A program made the position numbers and the translations under genes. This document shows positions 28,401-40,900 of a stretch of 64,000 nucleotides of DNA, piece after piece (positions within the stretch are counted from its first letter, which is position 1; each line of letters opens with the position of its first letter). The notes beneath the pieces are model-generated. The model was not told the origin of the DNA. It made no database searches and saw only the letters and a program-made list of their open reading frames with translations. The stretch lies in contig NW_024104311.1 of the NCBI RefSeq assembly GCF_003945595.2, positions 744,001-808,000 on the forward strand, in the 5' to 3' direction. This stretch comes from Pipra filicauda (lineage: Eukaryota > Chordata > Aves > Passeriformes > Pipridae).

Positions 28401-31400
28401 TGCGATATCTAAAACAGAAAGAGCACAAAGCTTACATACCTAATGTATCTATTTTTGCTGCCAGCTGAACGTAAAGTCTAAAATTAGGCATACATCTTAA
28501 TTTGAAAGTAGCATCCCTTGGGCTTAGCAGGTATCACTTCATTTCTGCTCTAATAACACACAGGACTTTGTTGTATACTATAAAATACATATATGCCTGG
28601 AGACAGCTGTGCACTGAAATCGCTAATGAAATGTGACAGGGTAAACCCTTTAAATGGAGCCAGTATCACAGCAGAAAAATTTCACTAGGTTTCTTTCAAA
28701 AGTTTACCACATAAACATGATACACTTCACTACACTTCTTTTCAAATTTTGCAGTCCACCAATCCCCAAATTTCTACCCAAGACCTTTACTTCATTATTT
28801 CTACCATCACAATTAAATTACAAATTGCAATTATTTCAACCTCTCAAAGTGCCTCACAACAGCTAACATTGTTTCACAAAGCAGCAACATGAGCAGGTGC
28901 TAACTGGGGTTACTGCTGTAAATTACAGGAGCTAATAAAGCTCAAGCCCTGGGAGGCTGCTCAGCTCCCGCCCGAGCTTAGAGGTTTGCCTTGACAGCAG
29001 CTCTGTGCCCTCCTGCTCAGCTCCCACATCACCCCAGTACCCTCCCACTCCTGAGCTGCTACAGAGGGAAAAGGGCTCAGGGAACTCAAGCACAGGTTAA
29101 TAAACCCAGTCTCATGCCAAAATGCAATGGCCAACGCTTTCTTTTCAAACACAACTGAAGAAGGGTTAAAAGTGATGTTTCCTTTGGATCTTCCAGTTAT
29201 GGCATTTGCCTAGGAAGTGGATCCTCATCTCGAGGAGTCAGACCCTGCCACTCACATCTACTGACAGAAAGCAGTTCAAAGGCAAACCTTCACCCTGACA
29301 TGATGAAACCTGGTTATGATGCCTCTCCCATCATGGAGAGGGGAAGAACCAGTTTCCTAAGAGATGACAAACCACCTCACCAACAGCAACCAGAAGCACT
29401 TCCCTATATTATGCTGCCACTTTGCTGCTAGACTTGCACTGCCCCTTGCCTTCTCATCTCCACCTTAAGGCCTCACGAATTACCTGTTGGGCGGCTGAAC
29501 AGCTTCAAAAGGAAAAGCAGGGAGTAAGTAAGGATGATCTTGTCTGGGAAGGTTGCTGTCCTGGGAATAGAGATGGGCACACACACTCACGTCCACTGCC
29601 ATTTGGCCAATAGCTAGAAGACTAAGCATCTATCCCAGTCTCAGACACCAAGCTCTCCTCACAGATCTCCTAGGAAGCCAAGACATAAGAAAAAAGCCCA
29701 GGCTCTACTCCACTGGAAAACACCATCTAGAGTTTAGCAGCATAACATCTCCACAAAGTTTTAGTTTGCTCTAACCCTAAGTAGTTTTCAACCTTGTTGA
29801 GACACAGCTTCAACATCAAACCAGGAAGCACACTGCACTGTCTAACAGGGATCTCTTGTATTTTATAAAATAATTGTTAGAAATACTGCAGCTCTGCTAA
29901 AAAACCACTGAGGTAGCATCTGATTCTCACGGCCCTTCCAGAATCCCATAATGACAACAAAAAACACAATTTCAAAATGTCTTTAATGAAAACATCAATT
30001 CCAAAAAATGCTATTCATCAGGAAGTGGAGGTAGGGAATGACAGCTAACACAAGTACTGAACAAAATCCATATGCATTAATTCAATTATGGATTTAATTC
30101 AATTGTCAAAATCTTTCAGAAGAAAATGATCCTTTCAGAAGATGTCTGAGTGATGATTTATTATCTCTTCACCGGCATTCCATACAAAACATCAAAACCA
30201 ATTACAACAGAAAAAGTTAAAGAACATTTAGTCCTCATCTGATCTGAAACGTGCACAAACACAATAGATATTAATTTCATCACCCTGACAGCAACTGGGA
30301 TAAGATGCTAAGGGTCAGAGAGAGATGAGAGCATTCAGCATAATAAATCACTAGTCCTTTCAGCTCTTCAAACACCCTAATCACAGGCATATTTGCAGCC
30401 ACTCTAGTTTCCATATTCTAGGGAAAGATTCAGCTGTTCATTGTCCGTACAAAATGTAAAAGATCAGACTGCCCTAACACAGTAAAGACAAATGCAGTAA
30501 TACCACCACAGTTCATCAGCTACTTGATGATTTAAAAACTTGGGGCCAAATCAAGTATTAGCACCAGCAAATGCAAGTCCTCCAAAGTGTGTGAATTGCA
30601 CCTGTTTGTACCAGTTACTGCCTTGGCTCATCACTGATAAAATTAACATCCTTTGGTCTCTGAGACTTTCTTTACATAGCATTTGATTCACTTTACACAG
30701 TGTTCAAGCACTATGTATATATTCTTCCTAGAAAACAGCACTGTAGGGTATCTGCAGCTCACAGCAGGACAAGTGGGAAAACACAACTGCATTTGCATCA
30801 AAACCAACAAAGGGCCAAAGCAGGGCTGCTCTCTCTATGCCACTTTCCAACAGACAGCATTTACACATTTTCATTACTGTGAGTTTATAATTTTAGAGAT
30901 TATTGAGGAGCAGTGTCACAATGCCACATATGAATTAATTTCATATATAGCTCCTTAAAAAAATTCACGGAAACCCGCTCAACTGTAATTGCACCGACAA
31001 ATTTACACAGTATTATAGGATTTCACTTTATAGTTGTACTGGCTTTGTCCAATTTACCTCACTTACAGCATTGGGATGCTCTGGTTGCTTTTTGTACTCT
31101 AAATACTGGTTCTTCAATTTTCTACAGCCAACTCTTGTGTGATAGTCAGCAAAAAGGACTATTTTTGGCAAATCGTTAACAAATTTTAACATTATTGGAA
31201 AACCTAAACTGATGCCAACTTAGCTTGAGTTCTCTCAGGCTTTGTAAAACAAATTGTTTTGGTGGAAGAAAAATGTGTCTGACCCAAAATTTAAAAAGGG
31301 AAAGTATTTACAGTATAAGCAAGCAAGAAACTTGTACAGTTACTTTATGAGCCACCGTCTAGAACATAAGTACTCAGCTAGGGCTCATGGCAACTATAGA

Positions 31401-34238
31401 TCTGCAGTTATTTTAGAACTCAAAAAAAATACTTAAGAGAAAGGGAAACACTCGTATTTCAAAATTTTCTGTCATGCAGATCAGGTTATCATCTTATTTA
31501 GTTACATTTCCCAACAGAAGAGATACTGCCACAAAGATAAAAAGCCTTCCTAGCATGAACTAGATTTTTAACAAACCGGGCTAAAAACATCCAAGTCAAG
31601 AATAATAAAAAAAAGAAGAAAAATATGCTTGTGCATACACTCATGAGGGGGAGACAGATTTAGATATTTGATGGACTAATACCAGATGAAAGATAGAAAC
31701 ATCACCTCCTGACAAATACATAGAAAGTAAATATCATGATGCAGTAGTAGTTATTTTAGTCAAAAAAATAATCCATGTTTATGATCCAAACCAGCTTTAC
31801 TCTATTAACACCCAACTCAGATTAATGGGAATTTCAGCAAATTATTTTAAGATTGGACACCTCAAAGATCCACAACTGCCTTAGAGCGTTCTTGTATGGA
31901 AATGCCACAAATATTCTGAGTGAAAAACCAAAGAATGCTAAACAGTACATAAATAAAGACTTTTTATGTACAGTAAGATGGCATCACTGCCAAAATAAGT
32001 CACTTAAGCATCTGTAGAAATCTAACGACTTCAGGGAGACTACACAACAAGTTCCAGTATTCTGATGGATGAGGTTGTTGGCCTTCCATTTATCCAGTTA
32101 CAAAAAAAAATATCCCCCAAACACTTCGATCTATTGAATAACCTAAAAAACCTGAAAGAGACATGGAATTCCTCCCTCTCATGGCTATTACGGTATCTTA
32201 ATGCTGGTAAAGCCCTACAACTGCCTTTATGAAGCCACTATTCTTGCTAGTTTACTGGAATTAAGTTTAATGATGCTACACTTCTGCATCTAATTATATG
32301 CCTTAAAACAGCTCTCAGGTTACCATCCCAATCTCAAACACTCAGGCACATGGTTAACTTTCCACTGTGAGTTTCAAGTTAAGCATGTACAGGGTTCGCA
32401 AGAGTAGGTCTGAAAGGACACTCTGTTTCTCCTCCTCAAAGGGGGGGCATCTTCCAGTTAAATGATACATGAATTGTAAGGGTTATACCTCTTACCTCCC
32501 TACATATGCACGTACTTTCCAAGTTTTTATTTACCTTCCAGTCTCAGTTACTATTTTGCTTATGACATATGTCTCCTCTTCCATCATCTCTTAACGTCAT
32601 CTGTTACTTACTGTGACAAAGCATCTCTATTTTAATATTGTCCTAATTGATCACCTGTACTATCTCCCACCATTTTTGTGTGTATGAAGTTTATCAATGC
32701 AATAAAACAGGTCAACAGATTATGGCTACCTTTTTGTTTCTTTCGATTAGCATTTTCCTTTCTTTACCTCTATGTCATAGGCATTTTTTGGATAGAAGTT
32801 CTTATAAAAAATTCAAAGTGTTTGCTACTCTCTGCACACCAATCATAGGAAACTAGAGTAGATTTTCCACTACAATTGATATACTGATTTTTGGTTCTCA
32901 TTCTTAGATTGGGTTGAATTAAACTACTATACTGCTACTTTCAGCAGCTAATGACCAAGGTGTATTACTACACATCAAGGTATCTGCACTAAAGACACTA
33001 CAGAAGGCAGATAAAATGGTAAGTACTTAATCTGTGTGCTACTACTCCCTCTTTCCCTTTTTCTTCTTTTTTTTTTTAAAAAAGTAACCCAGATATGTAA
33101 AGCACAACACAAGTTAGCTAAGTTGGACAAGACGTAAGGGTGAAGTTACACGAGTTACAAGCTGAATCAAAAACCACCACTAAAGGAAGATCTCACTTTG
33201 GTTTTGTATCTGTACTATTTACTCTGATGTCAAACCGTGCAGCTCCTGTATCTTTAGCTGGCTTTGGGTGTTTCCATCAAAATCGGTATGAAGCAAGCCC
33301 TACAACTGTACTCAAGAGTGGAAATTAGGGAAGATCTAGCCTGATTCTGAAATAAATGCTTTGTTAGGAAGTGGACAAATGCCTTAGCTGTAAACATGGA
33401 CAAGGCCTTCTTTGTATGAGCTCTGTCACCTGTCAACATGTGTTGCTATTCTTTACTCTCAAGCACCTAAAGATGACAATAACTTCAAAGAGACTTCTGT
33501 ATATTCAAAATATTTTGAAAGTCAGGTTTAGGTGCAGGAAGCACCTGTCATTTATGTAACTATTTTTTACATGCAGAATTAAAAGTCTCCTTGCTTACTT
33601 TTCAAATTACAGACAAATATGTAACATCTCAAACACAGCACTTTGTAAGTGAGGTATTATTACTTGAATGCAAATATCCCGCTGGTCACACAAGAGAGGC
33701 CTCTAATTGCAACTTAGTCACCTGAAACTGAGATCCTGAATAATGACAATCCATGGCTGATCCAAAATTTAAGGGCCAAAGACTGACATGTGGTAGACTG
33801 CACAAAAACTGAAAAGCTGTAATAATTTCGAGGTTAAGTAATCTATTTATTAAAAACTTGTACGTGTTTTATGTACAATTATGGTGATAGCTTCCTCATC
33901 TGCTGCCAATTTAATACTACAGATGTGCAACACAGGCCACGGGGCTTCAAGTGTGTAAAGGCGGCTGCCACTCAAGTGCTGACAGAGCACGACCAGTGTC
34001 GCATCTCTTCCGTTTTCCCGACCTGCAAAACGAACACAACACCAACACTCCGTGAAAAGCATCACCAGCGGAGCAGCGGCGGCTGCGGAACGGGGCGGAT
34101 CCTCTGCGGACCGGGCACAGGCCGGGGCCGCAACTGCCCGCGGACTCCGCTCGACCCGAGAGCGGCACCACCGACCGACGGCCGCTCCTCGGGCCGCCGG
34201 AGCCTCCTGCCCTGCTCTGCCCTACCCGCCCGGCTCAC
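19497..34238 (-). other. AGPAT5 intron 1
   Basis: At 14.7 kb this is the largest complete intron here. The first few hundred bases still lie in the CpG island; the rest is AT-rich. One CR1 tail (22513-22640) was recognised. A moderately GC-richer stretch near 28.9-29.6 kb holds only short frames. No other gene or RNA is seen. Confidence 0.8.
22513..22640 (-). mobile_element. CR1 LINE 3' tail fragment, minus orientation
   Basis: The plus strand reads gaatcacagaagagtctgag, then agggactgacaaggatcatc and aagtccaactc, followed by a ggggatcgaacccacaacct segment and ttggttttatcagcatcatgctcc. This is the reverse complement of a CR1 3' region, in the form whose 3' UTR resembles a tRNA B-box/T-arm (gatcgaaccc). 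It is sense to AGPAT5, in intron 1. Confidence 0.75.
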
Positions 34239-34457
34239 CTGCACGCCCGTGTAGTTCTCGAAGAAGAAGAGCACCATGCTCTGGTAGATGGTGTACAGCC
34301 GGTCGTCCACCTCGCGGTAGAAGCGGGCGGGCAGCACGGCAGAGAGCAGGCGCCAGGCGCCCCATGCCAGCACGTAGGTGGGCGCCGTGCCCATCATGAC
34401 GGCGGCGGGCAGCACGTAGCGCATGGAGTAGGTGTGCAGCACCAGCGACAGCAGCAT
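34239..34457 (-). CDS. AGPAT5: AGPAT5 exon 1 coding part (residues 1-73)
   Basis: The ATG at 34457 opens MLLSLVLHTYSMRY and the exon ends FFFENYTGVQ at a CAG|gtgagc donor. The start is chosen because it matches the family N-terminus and has A at -3. Residues about 14-42 are strongly hydrophobic and form the expected N-terminal membrane segment; residues about 58-68 (YQSMVLFFFEN) are a second hydrophobic stretch. An NYT sequon lies near the end. The exon ends in phase 0. It sits within the CpG island, so its GC content is far above that of the other exons. Long ORFs in other frames here are a by-product of GC-richness. Confidence 0.97.
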
Positions 34458-34657
34458 CTTCCCGCTGCCCCCGGCCTCACCGGGACACCCACATGGGCGG
34501 TGCGCTCACACACGGTTTCGCAGCCGCATCGCCCGCCGCGCCGGGCCGGGCACACCTGCCAGGCGGGCGAGAAGCAGCAGTGGCGGCGACCGCGGCCGGC
34601 AGAGACAGAGAGAGAGAGCGGCGGGAGCGGGCACCGGCTCACAGCTCTGCCCGCGCC

Positions 34658-34669
34658 GCCACCATCTTG
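34658..34669 (-). promoter_or_regulatory. YY1-like motif near the AGPAT5 start
   Basis: On the minus strand the sequence reads CAAGATGGTGGC, one mismatch from the YY1 core CAAGATGGCGGC, and it is followed by GGC repeats. It lies about 200 bp before the ATG in the sense orientation, the usual place and direction for YY1 sites at or just downstream of housekeeping transcription starts. It is only a motif match; binding is inferred. Confidence 0.4.
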
Positions 34670-34780
34670 CCCGGCGGAGGCGGAGCCGCGCCGCAGGAAG
34701 GCGGCCCCGCGGCCGCGGCGCTTCCGGGCGGGCGGGAGGAGCCGAGCGGCGCCGGCCGGGCCGAGCTGCCCCGGGACTGT

Positions 34781-36362
34781 GCATTCATTGCTGTCCTCAT
34801 CCCTCTCCGCGCAGAAGTGGCTTCAGTGGTGGCCTCTGGCTGCTGGGCTCCGTGCCAAACGAGGCACCCGCGTTTGCTTCCTGCCCACGATTCCAAAGTG
34901 GAGCACTAAGAAAAGTAAACTTCTCCCTTTGCAAGCTCCAGGCACAGTGGTGCTCAGGGTTTAGGAGGCATTTCACGTTACCAGTCTGCATTTGGACGCG
35001 TTCTCGCACAAGCAGGCAGCTGCCTGGCTCGCGTCCTCCTCTCTGACCCCCAATAATCTGGTGGCAGCAGCATCCAGATGCACCAACTGCTTTTCAAGAA
35101 AATACAAGAAGTCTTGAAGAAAACAGTTCCATAACCTTCTCGGAAGGAATTTCTTATTATAGCGAGGCATTTATTCCTTGTCTTTAAACAATTAGTTTTA
35201 TCCTGAAACTTGTAAAGATCTCGTTGTTTTGAAAGAAGTGGATGCTCAATACCTTCTGCTAAGATCTGTTTCCTTTGCCAGGCTTTAACTGGGACAAGCT
35301 TTGTCCTTCAGTGCTGTTGACCTCGTGCTAGCTATTTTTTAATGTGTGTTGAAAGTGGCATCCTGAAGAGTTCTGCAAAATAAGACTTGGGAAATGATAC
35401 TAGGTTGAAGTCTGTGGCAATGTTCTCTTCAAACACTGAACATTCATCATAGCATCTGTGTCCCTAACAAGACTAAAGGATCTTTATTTCACTTCCCCAT
35501 CCAGAAAGGGAGGTAGGAGGGGTCATGGCAGCTTTTCTGTCAGGGCTCCCCATCCTGATTAGTGCATACATTTCTGACTTCATTGAGTAACTGCATACAC
35601 TACCCTCAGCTCTGGACTACCAGAGCTGAGTAGAAGCACTTTCCCCATCACAGCCTCTTTTGGCAGGAAATTTTTCTGCTTTAAATCTGTCAAAGCTAGG
35701 TTAGACAGTAAAGTGAGGAGGAAGCTTCCATTTTGTGATGTCTGTAACGTGGCCACATGGAAGAGAAAGTAATTCACTATAATACAGGGAGGACAGAGTA
35801 ATCCAACACAACACAGAGAAGTGGATTTGAGCAGAGCCAGATATGGAGGAGCGAATGCTCTAGTGTGGGTGGAACAGTGGGATGGATTGGAGAGGGGATC
35901 CAGACCCGCTGCTTCACAAAGGCAATGGCAGAGAGAGACAAGGATTCTGAGCAACTAGGTGTGTTTGTTTAATGAGGCTGTAATCAGGAGTGGAAAATGT
36001 AGATTAGCAATCTGAACTGGGATTGGGAAATGGCAGAGGATTGGGGAAAATATGGCAAAGTTAAGCTGTCTAGGCTTAAAAGCAGATTAACTTTATGAGA
36101 AGAGGGTAAAACCTCAGTGGACAACCTGAAGAGATGACTTGCAGTGAAACGAATGTGAAGGGAATTAAAATAATCTTCATATCAAGGAATAAACTTGAAG
36201 CCTCTAATTCCATGTATATAAAACCATATTTTTACTTACAGGATTCTAAATTCAGTCATACGTCTGAAGAACCTGCATATTATGTGTTTAAAAAATCTGC
36301 AGAAATGAACAATTCTGCCTCTGGAGAACAGTTTGGCTATCATGTAATAACTAGGAACTGAA
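34781..36362. other. AGPAT5 5' flank, no gene seen
   Basis: Base composition falls back to AT-rich to the right of the CpG island. Short frames on both strands show no known domain, and no repeat was recognised before the CR1 tail at 36363. Confidence 0.6.
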
Positions 36363-36455
36363 GATGCAGTGTGCTCTAGGATGAGCCTGCTTAAGGAGGG
36401 AGTTTGGACCGGATGACATGCTGTGGTCCCTTCCAACCCTACCCATGAAGACACT
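36363..36455 (+). mobile_element. CR1 LINE 3' tail, decayed
   Basis: gagcctgcttaaggagggag, then tttggaccggatgacatgct and gtggtcccttccaaccctac, match the CR1 3' UTR pattern (ggagttggactagatgacct...ggtcccttccaaccct). The terminal octamer is eroded or missing. It lies about 270 bp from the solo LTR. Confidence 0.7.
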
Positions 36456-36714
36456 TTGAATAAAAAGGGAAATAAAATACCAGGCTCATCAAGAAATAAT
36501 ACCCATTCTATGCACCAAAGGCAGTACAGATGTAGTGGAAAAGTAATACATAGCTGAACTTAATCAATCAGTCTTAGTCTGGTATTTCTTGTTATATTTA
36601 AGTGCTGGACTTGTCCACTTTAATAATACTTTTCCAGTTTAGGATTTGTGACGCCCTACTATATTTATTTACATGTGTTTATTTACATGTCTATTCTTCC
36701 TGTCTTGAATCTGA

Positions 36715-36719
36715 CTCAG
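36715..36719 (+). repeat. Target site duplication, left copy (CTCAG)
   Basis: Five bases immediately before the LTR terminal TG, identical to the copy after the terminal CA. Confidence 0.85.
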
Positions 36720-37960
36720 TGTCATGGTTTGAGATAGTCCCAAAATCCAATTCCCTAGCTCCATTCCCCCTCCCACATCTCAACCTAATGTGAGATGGGT
36801 TTTTCCAGACAAAACACACCAGACTCAAAGTGGGGGAAAGGGAATATATTACAATGACTGTACAAATAAATACCATATCACATTATACACATGATCACAA
36901 CTATCTCTACCATGACATATGTATTTACAATGGATCAGATCTCTTCTCCCCTCCAAATAAAAGTCCAGGAGGGAAAGAAGGACAGATCCCTTCCAGTCCT
37001 TAAGCAGCAGCATCTTCTGAGGCAGCAGGTTTCTTCTTCTCATCTCATGCATGCAGCAGCTGTGGCTGGCTTTCTGCCAGCACTCACGAGGGAGGTATCC
37101 AAGCTCCCTCGGCCCCCTTGATGCAGGCAAAGGGGTCTTCCGTGGGCTTCGTAACCCCAGACAAGGTCGTTTCACCACGGTCATATCACGAAGACACAGG
37201 GGGGTCTTCGTGACGGTCTGGTATCTCTTGCAGGGCCTCTGTGCCCTGTCTCTCAGGCTGCCACCGTGGCAGCAGTGCAAGGGGGGAGCCAAGGTCGCCC
37301 CCCCCGCATTCCATCTGGCCGTCCCGGTCCAGCTCCAGGACGCTCTGAGCTTCTCAGCTCCTCTCTCTCTCCGGTGCTGCATGTCCAAACTGCTCTCCAA
37401 AATAGGAGTCCATGTCCCTCTTCTCCAAGAGGGGTCTCAAGGGAGTTTTGGGGGAGTGTGGTACAGTCTTACCCCCAGAACTCTGTCTCTTGACTCTCCT
37501 TTCCTCGGCTCTCCTTCCAGGAGTCTTCTCTGCGGTGCTGCATGTTGCTTCTGCTGCTCCTCCGGTTCAGGTCTTTATCTGTCCTGGCTCTCTGCCACCG
37601 TTTCTCTGGTCAATGTCGGCTGCTGCTCTGCGCCCATGGAGAAAACATCTCCCGGCATAACTACAGGCACCTAGCCCAGCTTTATGCTGTTCCAGGTCCC
37701 CGCAGCCCCCCAGCCAGGGGCTGGGAGGCCCCAGAGGGCCCAAGGGGCTCAGAGCCCCTTCCTCGTGGCTCTACAACATGGCCACCTCTTCTACAACAAC
37801 CAAAAAACTACAACTCGTCTCTTCCGGTGAGCTTGTGGAATGTTGACATTTTTGCAGGAGCGCCCATTGGACAGAACTTCAAAACTTCCAGGGGTTTCCA
37901 CCCCTTGGGGTCTATCACTTTTCTTAGCCTCTGGGGGAAAACAAAGTCCAAACCACTACA
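36720..37960. mobile_element. Solo LTR of an endogenous retrovirus (ERVL/ERV3-like)
   Basis: This 1,241-bp element begins TGTCATGGTTTGAG and ends GTCCAAACCACTACA. It is bounded by identical 5-bp duplications CTCAG (36715-36719 and 37961-37965), the sign of integrase-mediated insertion. Its ends form an imperfect inverted repeat (TGTCATGGTTTG and TGTAGTGGTTTG, 10 of 12 positions) beginning TG and ending CA. There is no internal viral region, so it is a solo LTR left by recombination. The middle is GC- and CpG-rich, and the ORFs of up to 207 codons inside are not viral genes. A 5-bp duplication suits the ERVL/ERV3 class; I recall similar LTR ends in songbirds but cannot verify this. Transcriptional orientation is undetermined because no clear polyadenylation signal fixes it. 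Confidence 0.85.
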
Positions 37961-37965
37961 CTCAG
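37961..37965 (+). repeat. Target site duplication, right copy (CTCAG)
   Basis: Five bases immediately after the LTR terminal CA. A sixth matching A could belong to either the LTR or the duplication. Confidence 0.85.
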
Positions 37966-40900
37966 TCATTTGCCCCAGTGCTGAAAATGAGCACTGAGAT
38001 TCTTCAGTTCATTAGGCTTGAATATAAAAATATATGTCTTTACCAGTTTTAGAATGTTTACTTTTGATTCCTTTGAATGTTTTTGCCCTGTATGACAAAG
38101 ACTGCTGTATTTTCTTTGCTGTGTTTTACATTACATGTTTTTAGCATGCTCTCTCTTTTTCCTTTTTTTTTGTTACACTAATGTTTGAATTTTATTTTTG
38201 CCTTCCATTTTACACTTTTTCACACCATACCATCCCACACCACACACATATGCCCGTGCTCACACACTTCATTTCTGCTTTTCATTATTTACTATTTTCA
38301 ACAGGTTGTTTTAATATATTTCCTCTCCTAATTGAGTATATATCATCACATGTATAGATACCATTTTAGTTACAAAAAAGTATGAAATCTACATACTGTG
38401 GCTTAGGGCTTAATTTACTAGTATAATTAGATCAGTATGATGTGGTAATATTGTGTTGAAATGTCTGCAGGTGAATGAAACCCAAACTTTTCCATTAAAG
38501 AAATACACCACAGTGATTAGATACGGGATGCTGCCACCAAGTCCTTGCTTCTCTTGATTCAGATACACTTTTTATCCTAGATCCCTCTGTATTGTGCTGC
38601 AGGAATTTGCATATTGGTCTTTCAGATTCTAGACAACAGAGACAAAATAAGAAAATTGTTCTGATCTTTGCTACAATTCATCATTTCTAGTCCTATGAAA
38701 GCAAAGGCCCTAATTACAGCTCCTTTGACCAAATTGTTTTCTAAGCATTTTACTTTCATTTGGGTGAAGCAAAATCACCCCATTTAGGGTGATTAGAACT
38801 CCATTTAGGATATTAAGACTTCAGACCTGTTAAGGTATTATTTTCTTCTGTAGAACAACCTTGAAATTTAGAGGAATAAACAAGCCTTCAATTTTGGAAA
38901 AAAGCATTGGTCTTCCATGCATAAGGAGCTCAGTCTGTTTGGTATGACCCTGATTATTCTAGTATTAGGTTCTTCTGCCAGTGATTGTCACACCTAAAGT
39001 AGCCAGACTCACCAAGCTCTGGAAAAAATATCAGATGTTAATCTTATATCGAAAAATACTGATGACTGTACCTCTGTGTAGAAGGAACTACAAACTGTGT
39101 CGCTAAGCACCAACTCTGAACATTACGGGGTTTTCTCATACTGCTAGTCACAAAACTGTGTTTCACAGTTCTGTCACCCACTCACTGCAATTGCCAAATA
39201 GACTAAGCAAAAGCCAGATAATGTTAGATACAAATCAAACTGCCTCGAGCTTTAGAATTTACACCTTTACAGATGGTGTTATCTTCAGCAATATCCTGGG
39301 AGATGATTTGTCGGTATTACCTCTGTTTTTAAATGTTGATAAGCGAGACACTGATGTTAAGGTCAGAGATCTAGATCCAGATAAGGATTTAAGCACCTGA
39401 ACTCCTGGAGTCCAGGACTTGGAGTGGGAACTTAGGCTTGCTATGCCATGCATGTCATGCAGCGAGCTAAGCAGCACAGAATAGGGTCCACAGCCATCAT
39501 CAGTCTGTGCAGGAAGTTGATTAAAATTAGCAGGTTGAATGTGCATTTGTGCAAGATCAGGTAGAATGAAACACTGAGGACAGTGTTGTGGCCTAAGTAT
39601 GATCTCGCAAGTTCTCATTCTGTATTTCGGAAGCACGTCTGTCAACTTGAGATCCACAACTCACAGATCTCTCTCAAAGAGTTTGGTAACACACTTTTGA
39701 AAATGTGGCCAAAGAAGACACCAACATCACCTCCTGCTTCAGAGAACTGGATTCAGCATGGATTCAGTTTGTTGAGGGTATCAAACTCATACCTCCCATC
39801 ACTGAGGTGAGTGACCTGCAGGGTAAGAATAATGCGCATCTCTCATGTTGAAGATGCATTTATGTAGCAATTGTTTAATGTAGAAATAATTGTTTAATAT
39901 AGAAATAATTAGATTACGGGTAGACTAGTTTAGACAAGTAGACTAGTTTATATTACAGGTCCTCTAGCTGTGTGTGTTTTTTCTAACAATGCCCATGACC
40001 TTCTGCATCTCTCTGCATTTGCTCAATGGAATGAAGGCTTCCTTGAATTCTGCAATCCTCTCCAACCTCAGGTGAGAACTGTAGTTGTTCCTGTCCATCC
40101 CTGACTCTGGCCTTGCAGGGGTCCTTCTTGTGCTTCTGTCCTGTTGGACTCCATGGCTGCCCCTCACACAGAACATAAGGCTGCACAACATCTAACTGAT
40201 CCACCTCAGTAACATGTCCACTACATGCTTGTGCTCTGCTTGTTCCTTTCCTCACTTCATGTCCTGCCCAGAGACTCTCTTACCATGAGAAAATGTTGAG
40301 GAAGCACAGTGGGCCAGCTTGTGTTCTGAGCTAATTCTGTGGCCACAAGAGTATTTTCCACTTTATGTCCCTGTGTGGCAGTGGGCATGGTTGTGTTTGT
40401 GGTGTGATTTACACTGTCTTCTGCATCATTCCCCTGCAGTGATAAGGAAACTCAAGTTCAGCTGTACATTAATTGAGGCAGTTCTTCTCTGCCTCCTAAG
40501 AAATTTCTTCTTAAGAATTTGGTTATACTTTTTATCTCTACAAGTCTACAATCTCTCCCATTTGTGGTTCAGGGTCTGGAGCCAGGTCTAATTCACCAAC
40601 AGATTTATCCTATGTGTGTCTACTCATTCTTCCCTTTGCCCATATTGGCTTTTAGCCTCCACAACAGCCTTTGACAAGCAGTAGAATTATCTCATTTTTT
40701 TTTTTGGACCTGCCACATTATAATTTCATTTTATGTACCTTAGAGGTTGTATTGAAAGAGACAGAAAACCCCTATCCACTCTCTTATTTGTGCCACTCAT
40801 GATTTTTACAGATCTCCATATATCCCCTCTAGGTTATCTGTTTTCAGACTGAATTTTACTGAGTTTTGCCCCATATGAAAGCTGTTCTATAACTTCTGTC

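Larger units (their letters stand above)
1..34680 (-). other. AGPAT5: AGPAT5 gene, 5' part (exons 1-5), 3' end outside window
   Basis: Five minus-strand coding blocks match AGPAT5 (1-acylglycerol-3-phosphate O-acyltransferase 5) in order. Each is bounded by AG and GT splice sites and all phases agree: 219, 70, 116, 90 and 91 nt, 586 nt in total, or 195 codons plus one base. The vertebrate protein is about 364 residues, so roughly 54% is here. The family transfers an acyl group from acyl-CoA to the sn-2 position of lysophosphatidic acid, making phosphatidic acid in glycerophospholipid synthesis; the protein is a membrane protein of the ER, nuclear envelope and mitochondria. Introns 1 to 4 are 14,742, 213, 4,891 and 6,343 bp. 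Intron 5 exceeds 7.6 kb, because no block matching the next coding part was found down to base 1. The right limit is an approximate transcription start inside the CpG island. Confidence 0.95.
34040..34780. promoter_or_regulatory. CpG island and promoter of AGPAT5
   Basis: This 0.74-kb block is very rich in G+C and CpG in an otherwise AT-rich landscape. It covers the AGPAT5 5' flank and 5' UTR, exon 1 and the start of intron 1. Such islands normally mark constitutively active vertebrate promoters. No TATA box is evident upstream of the ATG, which fits a CpG-island housekeeping promoter with dispersed starts. A YY1-like motif lies at 34658-34669. The island could also fire divergently on the plus strand, but no plus-strand gene is recognisable to its right. 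Confidence 0.85.

Noticed and set aside
34052..35046. Many long overlapping ORFs on both strands around the AGPAT5 promoter
   Set aside because: GC-rich DNA has few stop codons. Only the frame of AGPAT5 exon 1 shows homology; the rest are low-complexity Arg/Ala/Pro/Gly shadows.
37051..37674. 207-codon plus-strand ORF
   Set aside because: It lies wholly inside the GC-rich solo LTR, has no viral or cellular domain, and other frames of the same stretch are equally open.
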